Notes under the pieces: model-generated | The model's database searches: none | Told to the model about the DNA's origin: nothing | Seen by the model: the letters and a program-made list of their open reading frames with translations, nothing else | Shown: positions 1 to 7,135 of the stretch, piece after piece | How the letters are laid out: the number at the start of each line of letters is the position of its first letter | Numbering within the stretch: position 1 is the stretch's first letter | Source of the DNA: Planctomycetales bacterium 4572_13 | GTDB lineage: Bacteria; Planctomycetota; Phycisphaerae; Sedimentisphaerales; Anaerohalosphaeraceae | Length of the DNA stretch: 39,487 bases | Assembly: GCA_002084585.1 (NCBI GenBank) | Contig: NBLM01000005.1 | Location: 1-39,487, forward strand | Direction: 5' to 3' | Translations under genes and position numbers: made by a program

Positions 1-132
1 GGTTTTGCGGCCACGAGGAGCTGTTTTATACAAGTTTGGCGGAATGTTGAGAAATTACCAATGCTCAGCAAAGCCGCTTAGCAAACTTTTGGCGTAGGCA
101 TCTTTATTGATTGCAATAAGGGAATAAACGAA
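1..132. other. Leading intergenic stretch with no recognised gene
   Basis: No convincing coding frame, RNA fold or promoter was seen here. It lies beyond the terminator of the OmpA-like lipoprotein gene and could be the end of the spacer to a gene outside the window. Confidence 0.4.
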
Positions 133-170
133 AACAAAAAAAACCGACGGCACTCAGGATGCCATCGGCT
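133..170 (-). terminator. Intrinsic terminator of the OmpA-like gene
   Basis: Read on the minus strand, a 9-bp stem (arms at 160-168 and 144-152, one G-U type pair) with a 7-nt loop is followed by a run of T. It lies about 30 bp past the stop codon of the OmpA-like lipoprotein gene, so it should end the prepilin peptidase-OmpA transcript. Confidence 0.75.
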
Positions 171-197
171 TTTGAACTTTTTGAAAAACTAAATGAC

Positions 198-857
198 TTA
201 CCGCATGTGCACAACAATTTCCACACGGCGGTTCTTGCTCTTTCCGGCGGCGTTCGCATTGGACGCAATCGGGCGGCTCTGGCCGCAGGCCACACCTCGA
301 ATGTTTTTGGGACTGATACCTTTGCCAACCATATAACGCAGAACCGTCAACGCACGCTCAGCCGACAGGTCCCAGTTGTCCTTATAGAGATTCTTGGTCC
401 GGCGGATCGGGTCGGTATCCGTATGCCCCACAACATCCACTTTTTTGCCGCTGTATCGCTGGCGCAGGACACCATAGATATGATCCAGATCGGAACTGGT
501 CGAACTTTTCAGGGCGGCTTTGCCGGAACTGAACAGAATCGAATTTGGCAGCGTTACCGTAATCGTCCCGGCATTCGGGTCAACCTTCACATCGCCCTTA
601 AACCCGGTCGCCTGTGAAGCAGACTTTCCTTGCGCGAGCTGCTTTTTCAGTGCCTCCAACTCCTGGCTCATTTTCGCCCGTTCCGCCGCAGTGCTGTCCA
701 GCGAGGCAACACAGTTTTCATACAACCCCTTGATGTTCTGATGCTCAACATCCAGAGCGCCGTACTTTTTCTTCCAGTTCGTACAACCTGTCAGCGACAC
801 CATCGCCGCCGCTACCACACACAACACCAGCCATTTACCCACAGTATTCTTGTTCAT
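198..857 (-). CDS. OmpA/Pal-family peptidoglycan-associated lipoprotein
   Basis: A 219-residue envelope lipoprotein that should tether the outer membrane to murein. The N-terminus is a lipoprotein signal with lipobox LTGC (Cys25). A coiled-coil-prone segment follows (about residues 30-80, with EHQNIKGLYEN and SQELEALKKQL). The C-terminal OmpA domain (about 100-219) shows the hallmarks FSSGKAAL, VVGHTDTDP, LSAERALTVL and NRRVEIVV. The Asp and Arg that bind diaminopimelate in the family appear to be present (D in HTDTD, R in NRRVE). The start is supported by GGAGG six bases upstream of ATG. It lies 26 bp downstream of the prepilin peptidase gene and is probably co-transcribed with it. A motility-type OmpA protein is possible, but no transmembrane stator segment is seen. 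Confidence 0.9.
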   Translation of the reverse strand: MNKNTVGKWLVLCVVAAAMVSLTGCTNWKKKYGALDVEHQNIKGLYENCVASLDSTAAERAKMSQELEALKKQLAQGKSASQATGFKGDVKVDPNAGTITVTLPNSILFSSGKAALKSSTSSDLDHIYGVLRQRYSGKKVDVVGHTDTDPIRRTKNLYKDNWDLSAERALTVLRYMVGKGISPKNIRGVACGQSRPIASNANAAGKSKNRRVEIVVHMR

Positions 858-883
858 AAAGACCTCCGTTTCATTTTCTCAAA

Positions 884-2074
884 CTAAAACCCGTAATAGT
901 TCCGTAAAACACTCTGCATCCAATCATGAAAGATGATAACAGCAAAAACCGCCAATGACAAGAACGGACCATAGGGAATTTGCCGCATTTTTTTAAAAAG
1001 TAGCTGATATAGTGCCCACAGGATACCCAAAAACGGCGCGATAAAGAACGCCAGCACCACCCATTTGGCACCGATCACCGCTCCGGCGGCTCCCATCAGA
1101 TGCACATCACCCAGCCCCATCGCCTCCTTATTAAAGCCAAGCGTACCGAAAATACGAACCGCCCAGACAATCGCGGCCCCCGCCAGATACCCGCCCAACG
1201 ACCCCAGCAAGCCGGAAACAACCGGCATCGAAACAAACGAACCCCATTTTTCCTCAAGAAAAGGCATTTGGGTGATCTTCAAGGCAACAATCGCCCCGAT
1301 CACGACCGGCAGCAGGAAAATGATTTCTTTCGCAATTTCTTTCCGATCCTCGAATTCCGGCTCATTTTCCTGTGATTTGACGGCCTCTTCGCAATCGCCC
1401 TCTTCGTCTTCAACCATTTCATAGCTGGGTTTGATAACCCCGGCAAACAGCAGTATCAGCGAAATCCCCAGCCCGATCACACCTCCAACGGTCAACGCCG
1501 CAAATGGAGATCCATGTCGTCCCGCAACCATCGGAAAAAGGTCAAATTCGGCAATAACCCCCGAATCAATCACGAATCCAGCAACACCCGAACCAATCAG
1601 CCCGGCAAGAGTTACGAACCAGCATAATTCCAGCGGGATGACCCACAACTCCATATCAATAGCAGATGCGGCCAGAAACGACGCGAAAAGCGTAGCAATC
1701 ACTAAATAGAACAACCACCCTCCACCAAAAAACTGTTGCATCGCCGCAGGGTCCGTCAGCCCCGTTTGCCGGTATTGGAACCAGAAAAAACACAGATACA
1801 ACCCGCCAAACAGAACCGCCGTAGTCAGTTCTATCAGGAAGTAGCGAATCGAGATGGGGGCCTTGCAGTCGGGGCATTTTCCGCGCAGGATCAGCCACGA
1901 AAAAAGCGGGATATTGTTGTAAAAACGAATCGGGGTATTACACCCCGGACACGCCGAAGGCGGCGAAACCAGCGATTTGTCCCGAGGCAGACGATAGATC
2001 ACCACATTGAGAAAACTGCCGATACACGCTCCGAACGCACAAATAAACACCAGCCAAATCCATTCGACCGCCAT
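884..2074 (-). CDS. pilD: Prepilin leader peptidase / N-methyltransferase (A24 family)
   Basis: A polytopic inner-membrane aspartic protease that cleaves and N-methylates type IV pilin or type II pseudopilin precursors. The N-terminus has the family signature GSFLNVVIYRLP (about residues 19-30) followed by the cytoplasmic zinc-binding pair of CxxC motifs (C42/C45 and C67/C70), so the methyltransferase half is retained. The catalytic GxGD motif is seen in AMGLGDVHLMG, with the first Asp probably in SAIDMELWVIP. At 396 residues it is longer than the usual 250-290. The extra length includes an acidic loop (about residues 220-250, rich in E and D) between transmembrane segments. I chose ATG at 2074, which has AAGGA eight bases upstream, over an ATG three codons earlier. 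No pilin gene lies in the window. Confidence 0.93.
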   Translation of the reverse strand: MAVEWIWLVFICAFGACIGSFLNVVIYRLPRDKSLVSPPSACPGCNTPIRFYNNIPLFSWLILRGKCPDCKAPISIRYFLIELTTAVLFGGLYLCFFWFQYRQTGLTDPAAMQQFFGGGWLFYLVIATLFASFLAASAIDMELWVIPLELCWFVTLAGLIGSGVAGFVIDSGVIAEFDLFPMVAGRHGSPFAALTVGGVIGLGISLILLFAGVIKPSYEMVEDEEGDCEEAVKSQENEPEFEDRKEIAKEIIFLLPVVIGAIVALKITQMPFLEEKWGSFVSMPVVSGLLGSLGGYLAGAAIVWAVRIFGTLGFNKEAMGLGDVHLMGAAGAVIGAKWVVLAFFIAPFLGILWALYQLLFKKMRQIPYGPFLSLAVFAVIIFHDWMQSVLRNYYGF

Positions 2075-2104
2075 AAGTATCATCCTTATTGAAGTTTAAT
2101 TTCA

Positions 2105-2264
2105 CCACCGAGGACGCCGAGGACACTGTAATACATGGTAAGAGTTCACACTTTAGTGTGTTATAAGCCAAAACCAAGCTAAAGCTTGAACTCTAACATC
2201 AACCTCTGTCTCTGACAAAACATTACTAAATTGTTTTTTTCGGTGTTTTCAGCGTCCTCAGTGG
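2105..2264. repeat. Nested inverted repeats, including interspersed copy 1
   Basis: Two palindromes are nested in the argG-pilD spacer. The outer arms are 2105-2120 (CCACCGAGGACGCCGA) and 2249-2264 (TCAGCGTCCTCAGTGG), complementary at 14 of 16 positions. The inner arms are 2141-2156 (AGAGTTCACACTTTAG) and 2179-2194 (CTAAAGCTTGAACTCT), also 14 of 16. The same inner arms recur base for base at 33136-33188, so the inner element is an interspersed repeat and not a local terminator. Confidence 0.8.
2190..2218 (-). promoter_or_regulatory. Possible promoter for the prepilin peptidase gene
   Basis: On the minus strand TTGTCA is followed after 17 bp by TAGAGT, about 110 bp before the start codon. The -10 hexamer overlaps the end of the right arm of the inner inverted repeat (2179-2194). 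Confidence 0.33.
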
Positions 2265-2280
2265 CTAATACTTTATCGTC

Positions 2281-3540
2281 TTATTTCCTCTTAGGCTTTG
2301 ATTTTGCCTTTTTTGTCGTTTTTGGCTCCTGTCGATCTACGATACCGGCCACCTGCATCGGCAGCCCGAACAGCTTAATAAAGCCGGTCGCATCGGTCGA
2401 ATCGTATTCGGCACCCATCGTAAAGCTGGCCAAATCGGGATTATATAAGCTCTTGGGGCTTTTAATACCGGCCAGAATCGCTTGTCCCTTGTACAGCTTC
2501 AGCCGCACCGTACCCGTCACATTTTCCTGCGTAACATCGACAAACGCGTCAATCGCCTCGCGCAGCTTGCAGAACCACTGGCCATAATAGACCAAATCGG
2601 CATATTTCAACGCAACCTGCTGTTTGTAATGAGCTGTTTCCCGATCCAGCGCCAGCGTCTCCAATGCCCGATGCGCCACAGAAAGAATCGTCCCGCCCGG
2701 CGTTTCATACACGCCCCGGGACTTCATCCCGACCAAGCGATTTTCGACCAGATCGCACTGCCCCACGCCATGTGTACCGCCGATCTCATTCAGCCGTTCA
2801 ATCATCTTCACGCCGCCAATCGCCCGCCCGTTCAGCTTAACAGGAATGCCCTTTTCAAAACCGATCTCGACATAATCCGCCTTATTCGGGGCCTTGGAGA
2901 TCGGTCGGCTCATCATAAACAGGTTATCCTGCGGCTCGTTCCAAGGGTCTTCCAGATCGGCCCCTTCGTGGCTGATATGCCACAGGTTCCGGTCCCGCGA
3001 ATAAATCTTCTTCTTCGTCTGCTCAATCGGTATTTTTCGCGCCTTAGCGTAATCAATCGCCGCCTCCCGGCTGGTCAGATCAAAATTCGGATCTTTCCAT
3101 GGCGCGATAATTTTCAACGATGGGTCCAGTGCCAGAAATGTCAGCTCAAACCGCACCTGGTCATTGCCCTTGCCGGTAGCTCCATGCGAAACCGCCGTAC
3201 ACCCTTCGGCGTGGGCGATTTCCACCTGTTTTTTGGCGATCAGCGGCCGGGCAATACTCGTTCCGAGCAGATACCCGTTCTCATACACCGCCCCACTCTT
3301 GAGCATCGGCCAGATATAGTCCTCGACCAGTTCCTTCCGCAGGTCCGAGACAATGCACTTAACCGCTCCGGTGGCGAGTGCCTTTTTCTTAATGCCCACC
3401 AACTCGTCGCCCTGCCCCAGTTCAGCCGCAAACGCCACGACTTCATATCCATAGGTCTCTTTCAGCCAAGGCAGGATAACACTCGTATCCAGCCCGCCGC
3501 TATAAGCCAACACCACCTTTTGATCTTTCTTCTTCGTCAT
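2281..3540 (-). CDS. argG: Argininosuccinate synthase
   Basis: A cytosolic enzyme of arginine synthesis that joins citrulline and aspartate with ATP to give argininosuccinate, AMP and pyrophosphate. The N-terminal ATP pyrophosphatase loop is clear ([10 protein letters not shown], residues 11-20). Family blocks follow in order: [23 protein letters not shown] and [20 protein letters not shown] (cited in part), then GRHG-region equivalents such as [21 protein letters not shown] (cited in part). At 419 residues it is full length, with a basic lysine-rich tail ([12 protein letters not shown]). AAGGG seven bases before ATG supports the start. No other arginine gene is nearby. The next gene downstream (pilD) is 206 bp away, beyond the repeat cluster. 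Confidence 0.97.
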   Translation of the reverse strand: MTKKKDQKVVLAYSGGLDTSVILPWLKETYGYEVVAFAAELGQGDELVGIKKKALATGAVKCIVSDLRKELVEDYIWPMLKSGAVYENGYLLGTSIARPLIAKKQVEIAHAEGCTAVSHGATGKGNDQVRFELTFLALDPSLKIIAPWKDPNFDLTSREAAIDYAKARKIPIEQTKKKIYSRDRNLWHISHEGADLEDPWNEPQDNLFMMSRPISKAPNKADYVEIGFEKGIPVKLNGRAIGGVKMIERLNEIGGTHGVGQCDLVENRLVGMKSRGVYETPGGTILSVAHRALETLALDRETAHYKQQVALKYADLVYYGQWFCKLREAIDAFVDVTQENVTGTVRLKLYKGQAILAGIKSPKSLYNPDLASFTMGAEYDSTDATGFIKLFGLPMQVAGIVDRQEPKTTKKAKSKPKRK

Positions 3541-3929
3541 ATTCTACCCTTCTTAGACACAGATTAACGCCGATAAATACGGATTATACCCCCCCTAACG
3601 CCCAAAAACAACACCTGATTTCACAAAAACAAAAGCGGAGCGGCGCAAGTGAGCCCGATTGTACCCCTTGTAAACGCCAGCATTAAATCGGAGGGATTTC
3701 CATTTATCGTCCACTTGTCCCGGCATAGTAAAAACGAAGCCGGATCGTCAATCAAAAAAGTCCCAACGGGTAACCGGGGTGATTTGGAGTGATAACGAAA
3801 AACTGCTTGTCCTCTGAGGGTGGCATCGGTCAATCTGTGCTTGGCCGTGGGAACAACCAAGCAAGCACACACTTTAACATTTAGTTGCCATCACAGAGCT
3901 TTTTATGAAGCAGCGTATGGGTTGGGTTG
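3541..3929. other. 389-bp gap: argG promoter, phrase repeat, doubtful reading frame
   Basis: The argG-proximal part holds a promoter and a degenerate phrase (3556-3586, GACACAGATTAACGCCGATA and onward) of a kind seen in other spacers here. A minus-strand open frame at 3621-3872 (83 codons, GTG start) includes the string GQAVFRYHSKSPRLPVGTF. It has no ribosome site and resembles no domain I know. It may be a translated repeat or gene remnant. Confidence 0.4.
3583..3611 (-). promoter_or_regulatory. Sigma-70-type promoter of argG
   Basis: On the minus strand TTGTTT (3606-3611) is followed after exactly 17 bp by TATAAT (3583-3588), about 43 bp upstream of the argG start. A run of seven G lies in the spacer. 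The predicted leader contains the CAGATTAACGCCGATAAA-type phrase. No arginine operator was recognised. Confidence 0.55.
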
Positions 3930-4382
3930 TTACTGAAGACCTTGTTCGATTTCACTCAAATAGGTCAGCGTCCGTTCCAGTTGGTCGGTCAGGTGCTTTA
4001 GTTTGAGCATGGTTTTTACGCGGGTCAACAACTCCCATTTATTCACCGGTTTGCTCAGAAAGTCATCTGTGCCGGAGTTGATCGCCCTTTCGATATCCCC
4101 CATTTCGCTCAGAGCCGTAACCATAATAATCGGAATTTCAGCTGTTTTTGGGTTGTTTTTGATTCGTTTGCACACTTCAAATCCACTGATTTTTGGCATC
4201 ATTACATCCAGAAGCACCAAATCCGGAGGGTCGTTTTCAACAATTTCGAGTGCCTCTTGCCCCCCTTCTGCAGAAACTGTTTCGCAGTCAATATCTTCAA
4301 GATAGGCCAGGATGAGTTCAAGATTTTGCAGATTATCATCGACAACCAAAACTTTCGGTTTTTGGGTTTCGTAATCGGGCAT
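3930..4382 (-). CDS. Single-domain response regulator (CheY-like receiver)
   Basis: A cytosolic phospho-acceptor protein of 150 residues made of one receiver domain plus a short helical tail (about 125-150) with coiled-coil character. The acidic pocket is D15/D16, the phosphorylation site D59 (in LVLLDVMMP), the conserved Thr T89 and the Lys K111 (in FLSKPVNKWEL). There is no DNA-binding output domain, so it probably acts through protein contacts. It is divergent from a soluble histidine kinase gene that starts about 245 bp away, its likely partner. AAGGA eight bases before ATG supports the start. The sequence resembles receivers of the PleD/RpfG class, but no GGDEF or HD domain follows. Confidence 0.93.
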   Translation of the reverse strand: MPDYETQKPKVLVVDDNLQNLELILAYLEDIDCETVSAEGGQEALEIVENDPPDLVLLDVMMPKISGFEVCKRIKNNPKTAEIPIIMVTALSEMGDIERAINSGTDDFLSKPVNKWELLTRVKTMLKLKHLTDQLERTLTYLSEIEQGLQ

Positions 4383-4626
4383 TATTATTTCCTTACTGCG
4401 AACTTAATTGTCTTAATTTCAGAGGGGGCAATTTACGCTACCGGGTCGCCATTGTCAATAGAATACCGAACTCACAATAAAAATCAAGACGCTGCCAGTC
4501 TTTATTGTTTCAGGTCGCCCTTCATTTACTCAAGAAACACGCCCCGAATTGCCGATATTATTTTGACTGATACTCTGAAAATCTGTGTTTGGAGTACCAA
4601 AAAACGACTTCTTTCGGAGAGATGAA

Positions 4627-5379
4627 TTGACCCGTTTACTTGAAAATCGTAAATCGCTGCACAAACAAGTTGTGGACAATCAGACGCAATTTGAGGCACT
4701 GGAGACCCGGTTGCACCAGATGCAACCGTTAGCTAACCTCGGCATGGCGTGGGCCATGACCGCTCATGAGCTGAATAATCTCCTGACTCCCATTGTCAGT
4801 TACGCACAATTGGCTCTTCAAAATCCCGATGATGTGGAATTGAGCCAAAAAGCCCTGAAAAAAGCCGAGCGTCTCAGCACGCAAGCTGGAAAAATGCTTG
4901 AAAAAGTGCTGGTTTTGGCAAATTCCGAAACGACTCAAACCGAAAAATGCAATGTAGCCGCCCTGCTGGATGATGTTTTTGGCTGTATCGGCCGGGACTT
5001 TATCAAGGACAAGGTCAAACTGGTGATGGAGGTTGACAAAGAACTTTGTATCACAGCGGACGCCGGTTCAATCCGGCAGGTTTTGATGAATCTGCTGTTA
5101 AACGCTCGCCACGCCATGCGCCAAAAAGGCGGCATTCTCAAAATCACCGCCGCCGAAGAAGCAGAGTTTACCCGCATCGAAGTCTCCGATACCGGCTGCG
5201 GCATCGCACCGGAAAAACTCCACAACATCTTTTCGGCTTTCTACACCGACGGCAAAGACAAAGGAAACGGCCTCGGACTGGCCTTCTGCCAAAAAGTCAT
5301 CGAATCCCACGGCGGCTGCATCTCGGTCGAGTCCCAACCAAGTCAAGGCACACACTTCAAGATTCTCTTACCAAAATAA
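4627..5379 (+). CDS. Soluble histidine kinase without a sensor domain
   Basis: A two-component kinase of about 250 residues with no transmembrane segment or PAS domain. A short coiled coil (residues 5-35) leads into the HisKA dimerisation domain with phospho-acceptor H47 in AMTAHELNNLLTP. The HATPase domain follows, with N box VLMNLLLNARHAM, G1 DTGCGI and G2 KGNGLGLAFCQ. I chose TTG at 4627 because GGAGAG lies six bases upstream. The alternative GTG at 4585 in the same frame has no ribosome site. The response regulator gene is divergent from it. Because it has no input domain, its signal probably comes through a partner protein. The closest general type is the NtrB-like group with AHELNN. Confidence 0.9.
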   Translation: MTRLLENRKSLHKQVVDNQTQFEALETRLHQMQPLANLGMAWAMTAHELNNLLTPIVSYAQLALQNPDDVELSQKALKKAERLSTQAGKMLEKVLVLANSETTQTEKCNVAALLDDVFGCIGRDFIKDKVKLVMEVDKELCITADAGSIRQVLMNLLLNARHAMRQKGGILKITAAEEAEFTRIEVSDTGCGIAPEKLHNIFSAFYTDGKDKGNGLGLAFCQKVIESHGGCISVESQPSQGTHFKILLPK

Positions 5380-5383
5380 AGAA

Positions 5384-5470
5384 AACACGGAAAGACACGG
5401 AATACTTTTAGACAGGATTACAGGATAACTGCGGATTAAAGAAAAAGATGTTACCACAAAGGACACTGAG
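5384..5470. repeat. Cluster of three different degenerate phrase repeats
   Basis: Three short self-similar phrases sit side by side: AAACACGGAAAGACACGGAA (5384-5402 region), ACAGGATTACAGGATAACTG (from about 5412) and ACCACAAAGGACACTGAG (5453-5470). Each has a 9-13 bp inner repeat. They fill the spacer between the kinase and the small membrane protein. Confidence 0.6.
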
Positions 5471-5504
5471 AAAATGAAATTAAACAAATCGTACTGGTTA
5501 TCGA

Positions 5505-5909
5505 ATGGATCTGTTATCTTTAGCACACTTTTTTTTTATGTTTTGTCTCATTTTCCTTGAGATCACCATCTCATCTATTCGTGTCTCAAAGCTTGATACA
5601 GTGAGCATTGCTCCTGAAAATCTAAATCTTGCCCTGGAAACATTTAGGTTCGGTCTGATGGTAGAATCTCACGGTTTTCCTGCGGAGGCAATGGTGAAGA
5701 CAAAATCTTGGGGGCAATTACAGAGTACTGTTTCTGGATATGCTCAACGGTTAGAACTTATAGAAAATCAGAATAGACGAAGGTCAATCACCGTGTCATG
5801 TCTGTATCTATTCTCTGCTATTGGAATGGTTACATTCGGACGAATTGAATTAAAAAACCGAATAAGGCAGCAAAAATTTAAAGATGTCCAACCAAGCACT
5901 GAAATCTAA
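5505..5909 (+). CDS. Small membrane protein of unknown function, possibly frame-shifted at its 5' end
   Basis: A 134-residue product not recognised as any known family. An N-terminal hydrophobic segment (about residues 5-27) and a second one (about 97-113, TVSCLYLFSAIGMV) flank a soluble stretch with helical character. This suggests a two-pass protein with a large outer loop. The start is uncertain. ATG at 5505 has no good ribosome site. ATG at 5474 has AAAGGA upstream and opens another frame (MKLNKSYWLSNGSVIFSTLF) that reaches the same run of nine T at about 5529-5537. One T fewer would join the two frames into a single longer signal or anchor segment. It could be a real frameshift, an error in the run or coincidence. 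Confidence 0.5.
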   Translation: MDLLSLAHFFFMFCLIFLEITISSIRVSKLDTVSIAPENLNLALETFRFGLMVESHGFPAEAMVKTKSWGQLQSTVSGYAQRLELIENQNRRRSITVSCLYLFSAIGMVTFGRIELKNRIRQQKFKDVQPSTEI

Positions 5910-5989
5910 CATAGAGAAATATGAAACAACCGCCCCATGTATGACCAAAAACAGGTATTAGTACGGTCAACTCTGTGGTAAAGTAAGTG

Positions 5990-6048
5990 CATGAAGAACA
6001 TGAAGAGGGGATTTATTCCTTAACTTCACGGACTTCGTGTTCTTCATG
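5990..6048. repeat. Inverted repeat built from a CATGAAGAACATGAAG phrase
   Basis: The arms 5990-6005 (CATGAAGAACATGAAG) and 6033-6048 (CTTCGTGTTCTTCATG) are complementary at 15 of 16 positions around a 27-nt loop. A further phrase (ATCAGTGTAATCTGTGGA, about 6065-6083) follows just before the DUF21 gene. There is no T run, so a terminator is unlikely. Confidence 0.65.
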
Positions 6049-6089
6049 GCAAAATATCTGCGTCAATCAGTGTAATCTGTGGACAAGCT

Positions 6090-7135
6090 ATGGGTTCAGT
6101 CTATATTCTATTAATGGTCGTGCTGCTGGGATGTTCGGCTTTTTTTTCCGGGTCGGAGACGGCGTTTTTTCAGTTGTCGCCGCGCACCGTTCGGCAGTTT
6201 GCCGCCTCAAAAAACAGAACCGAACGGCTCATCGCGGCCACACTCGCGGACCCGGGCCGATTTCTGACCGCCCTGTTGTTCGGCAACATGCTCATCAATG
6301 TACTCTACTTCGCCCTGACCAGTACGCTCAGCTTCCAATTGACGCGTTCAGCAGATTCCGTTGCGGGGGGCGCATCCATCGCAGTGGGCGGATTCATTCT
6401 GCTTCTCTTGTTCGGTGAGATGCTGCCCAAGTCGCTGGCCTACACAAACACCCACCGATTTTGTTTGGCGACGGCCGCAGTCTGCTATTTGCTGCTAAAA
6501 ATTCTCGGCCCATTGGTCAGCACGCTGGACTGGCTCATCGCTCGCCCCGTCATTCGTTTGCTTGTTCAACCGCAAACCGACACCGGCGTTTCCACCAAAC
6601 AATTAAAAGTCCTGCTGGATTCATCTCGGCAACAAGGGGCCATCAGCAGCAGCGAAAATCAGCTCATGAGCGAAATCCTGAAGTTCAGCTTCCTTAAAGT
6701 GCGCCATGTGATGAAGCCGCGAGTCGAAATGCCCGCCTGTTCGCTGCAAATGCCGCCCCAAGCCGCCATCGAAAAAATGATGGCGGCGTTGCCGGATGGG
6801 TCGAACTGGATGACATTACCGAGCAACTATTAGGCCCGCTGGAAAAACTCTCTAACGAAGAACCGATTGAAAAAATTGCCCCAATGGAGTATCGCCTGCG
6901 AGCCGATCTGCCCATTCACGAATGGATGGAGGCCTTTGGGATCGATATACAGCAAGAGCGGCAAGTAACCATTGGCGGCTTTGTTACCGCTCTGCTGGGT
7001 AAGATTCCCAAAGAAGGCGATGAAGTGGTTTTTCAAAATATCAAGTTTATGGTCGAACGAACCAAAAAAAACCGAATTCAGACAATACGCCTGTCCCTCA
7101 TCCCGCTTGGTAAAACAACAAAGGGGGCCAAGTGA
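6090..7135 (+). pseudogene. DUF21/CNNM-CorC family protein, CBS pair lost with a frameshift
   Basis: The first 230 or so codons encode a normal DUF21/CNNM membrane domain (SGSETAFFQLSPR, LTALLFGNMLINVLYFALTS, LLFGEMLPKSLAYTN) and the start of the first CBS domain (RHVMKPRVEM...AAIEKMMA). That frame stops at 6833. From about 6776 another frame (-1) reads NDGGVAGWVELDDITEQLLG, the usual end of the second CBS domain. It then runs through a CorC_HlyC domain (ADLPIHEWMEAFGID, GGFVTALLGKIPKEGDEV) to the stop at 7135. Roughly 90-100 residues of CBS sequence are absent at the junction, so a simple one-base slip does not repair it. The family acts in cation, often Mg2+, transport or tolerance. The 3' part overlaps the next gene by 4 bp, as in an intact operon. 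An assembly deletion is possible. Confidence 0.75.

Noticed and set aside
2482-3567. Long plus-strand frame (361 codons) opposite argG
   Set aside because: It is a mirror of a certain gene in a region of strong codon bias. Its translation has no domain and is full of unlikely Arg/His/Gln runs.
6770-6833. Programmed -1 frameshift in the DUF21/CorC gene
   Set aside because: No proper slippery heptamer in the zero frame is present. A one-base shift would still leave the CBS pair missing, so a deletion explains it better.
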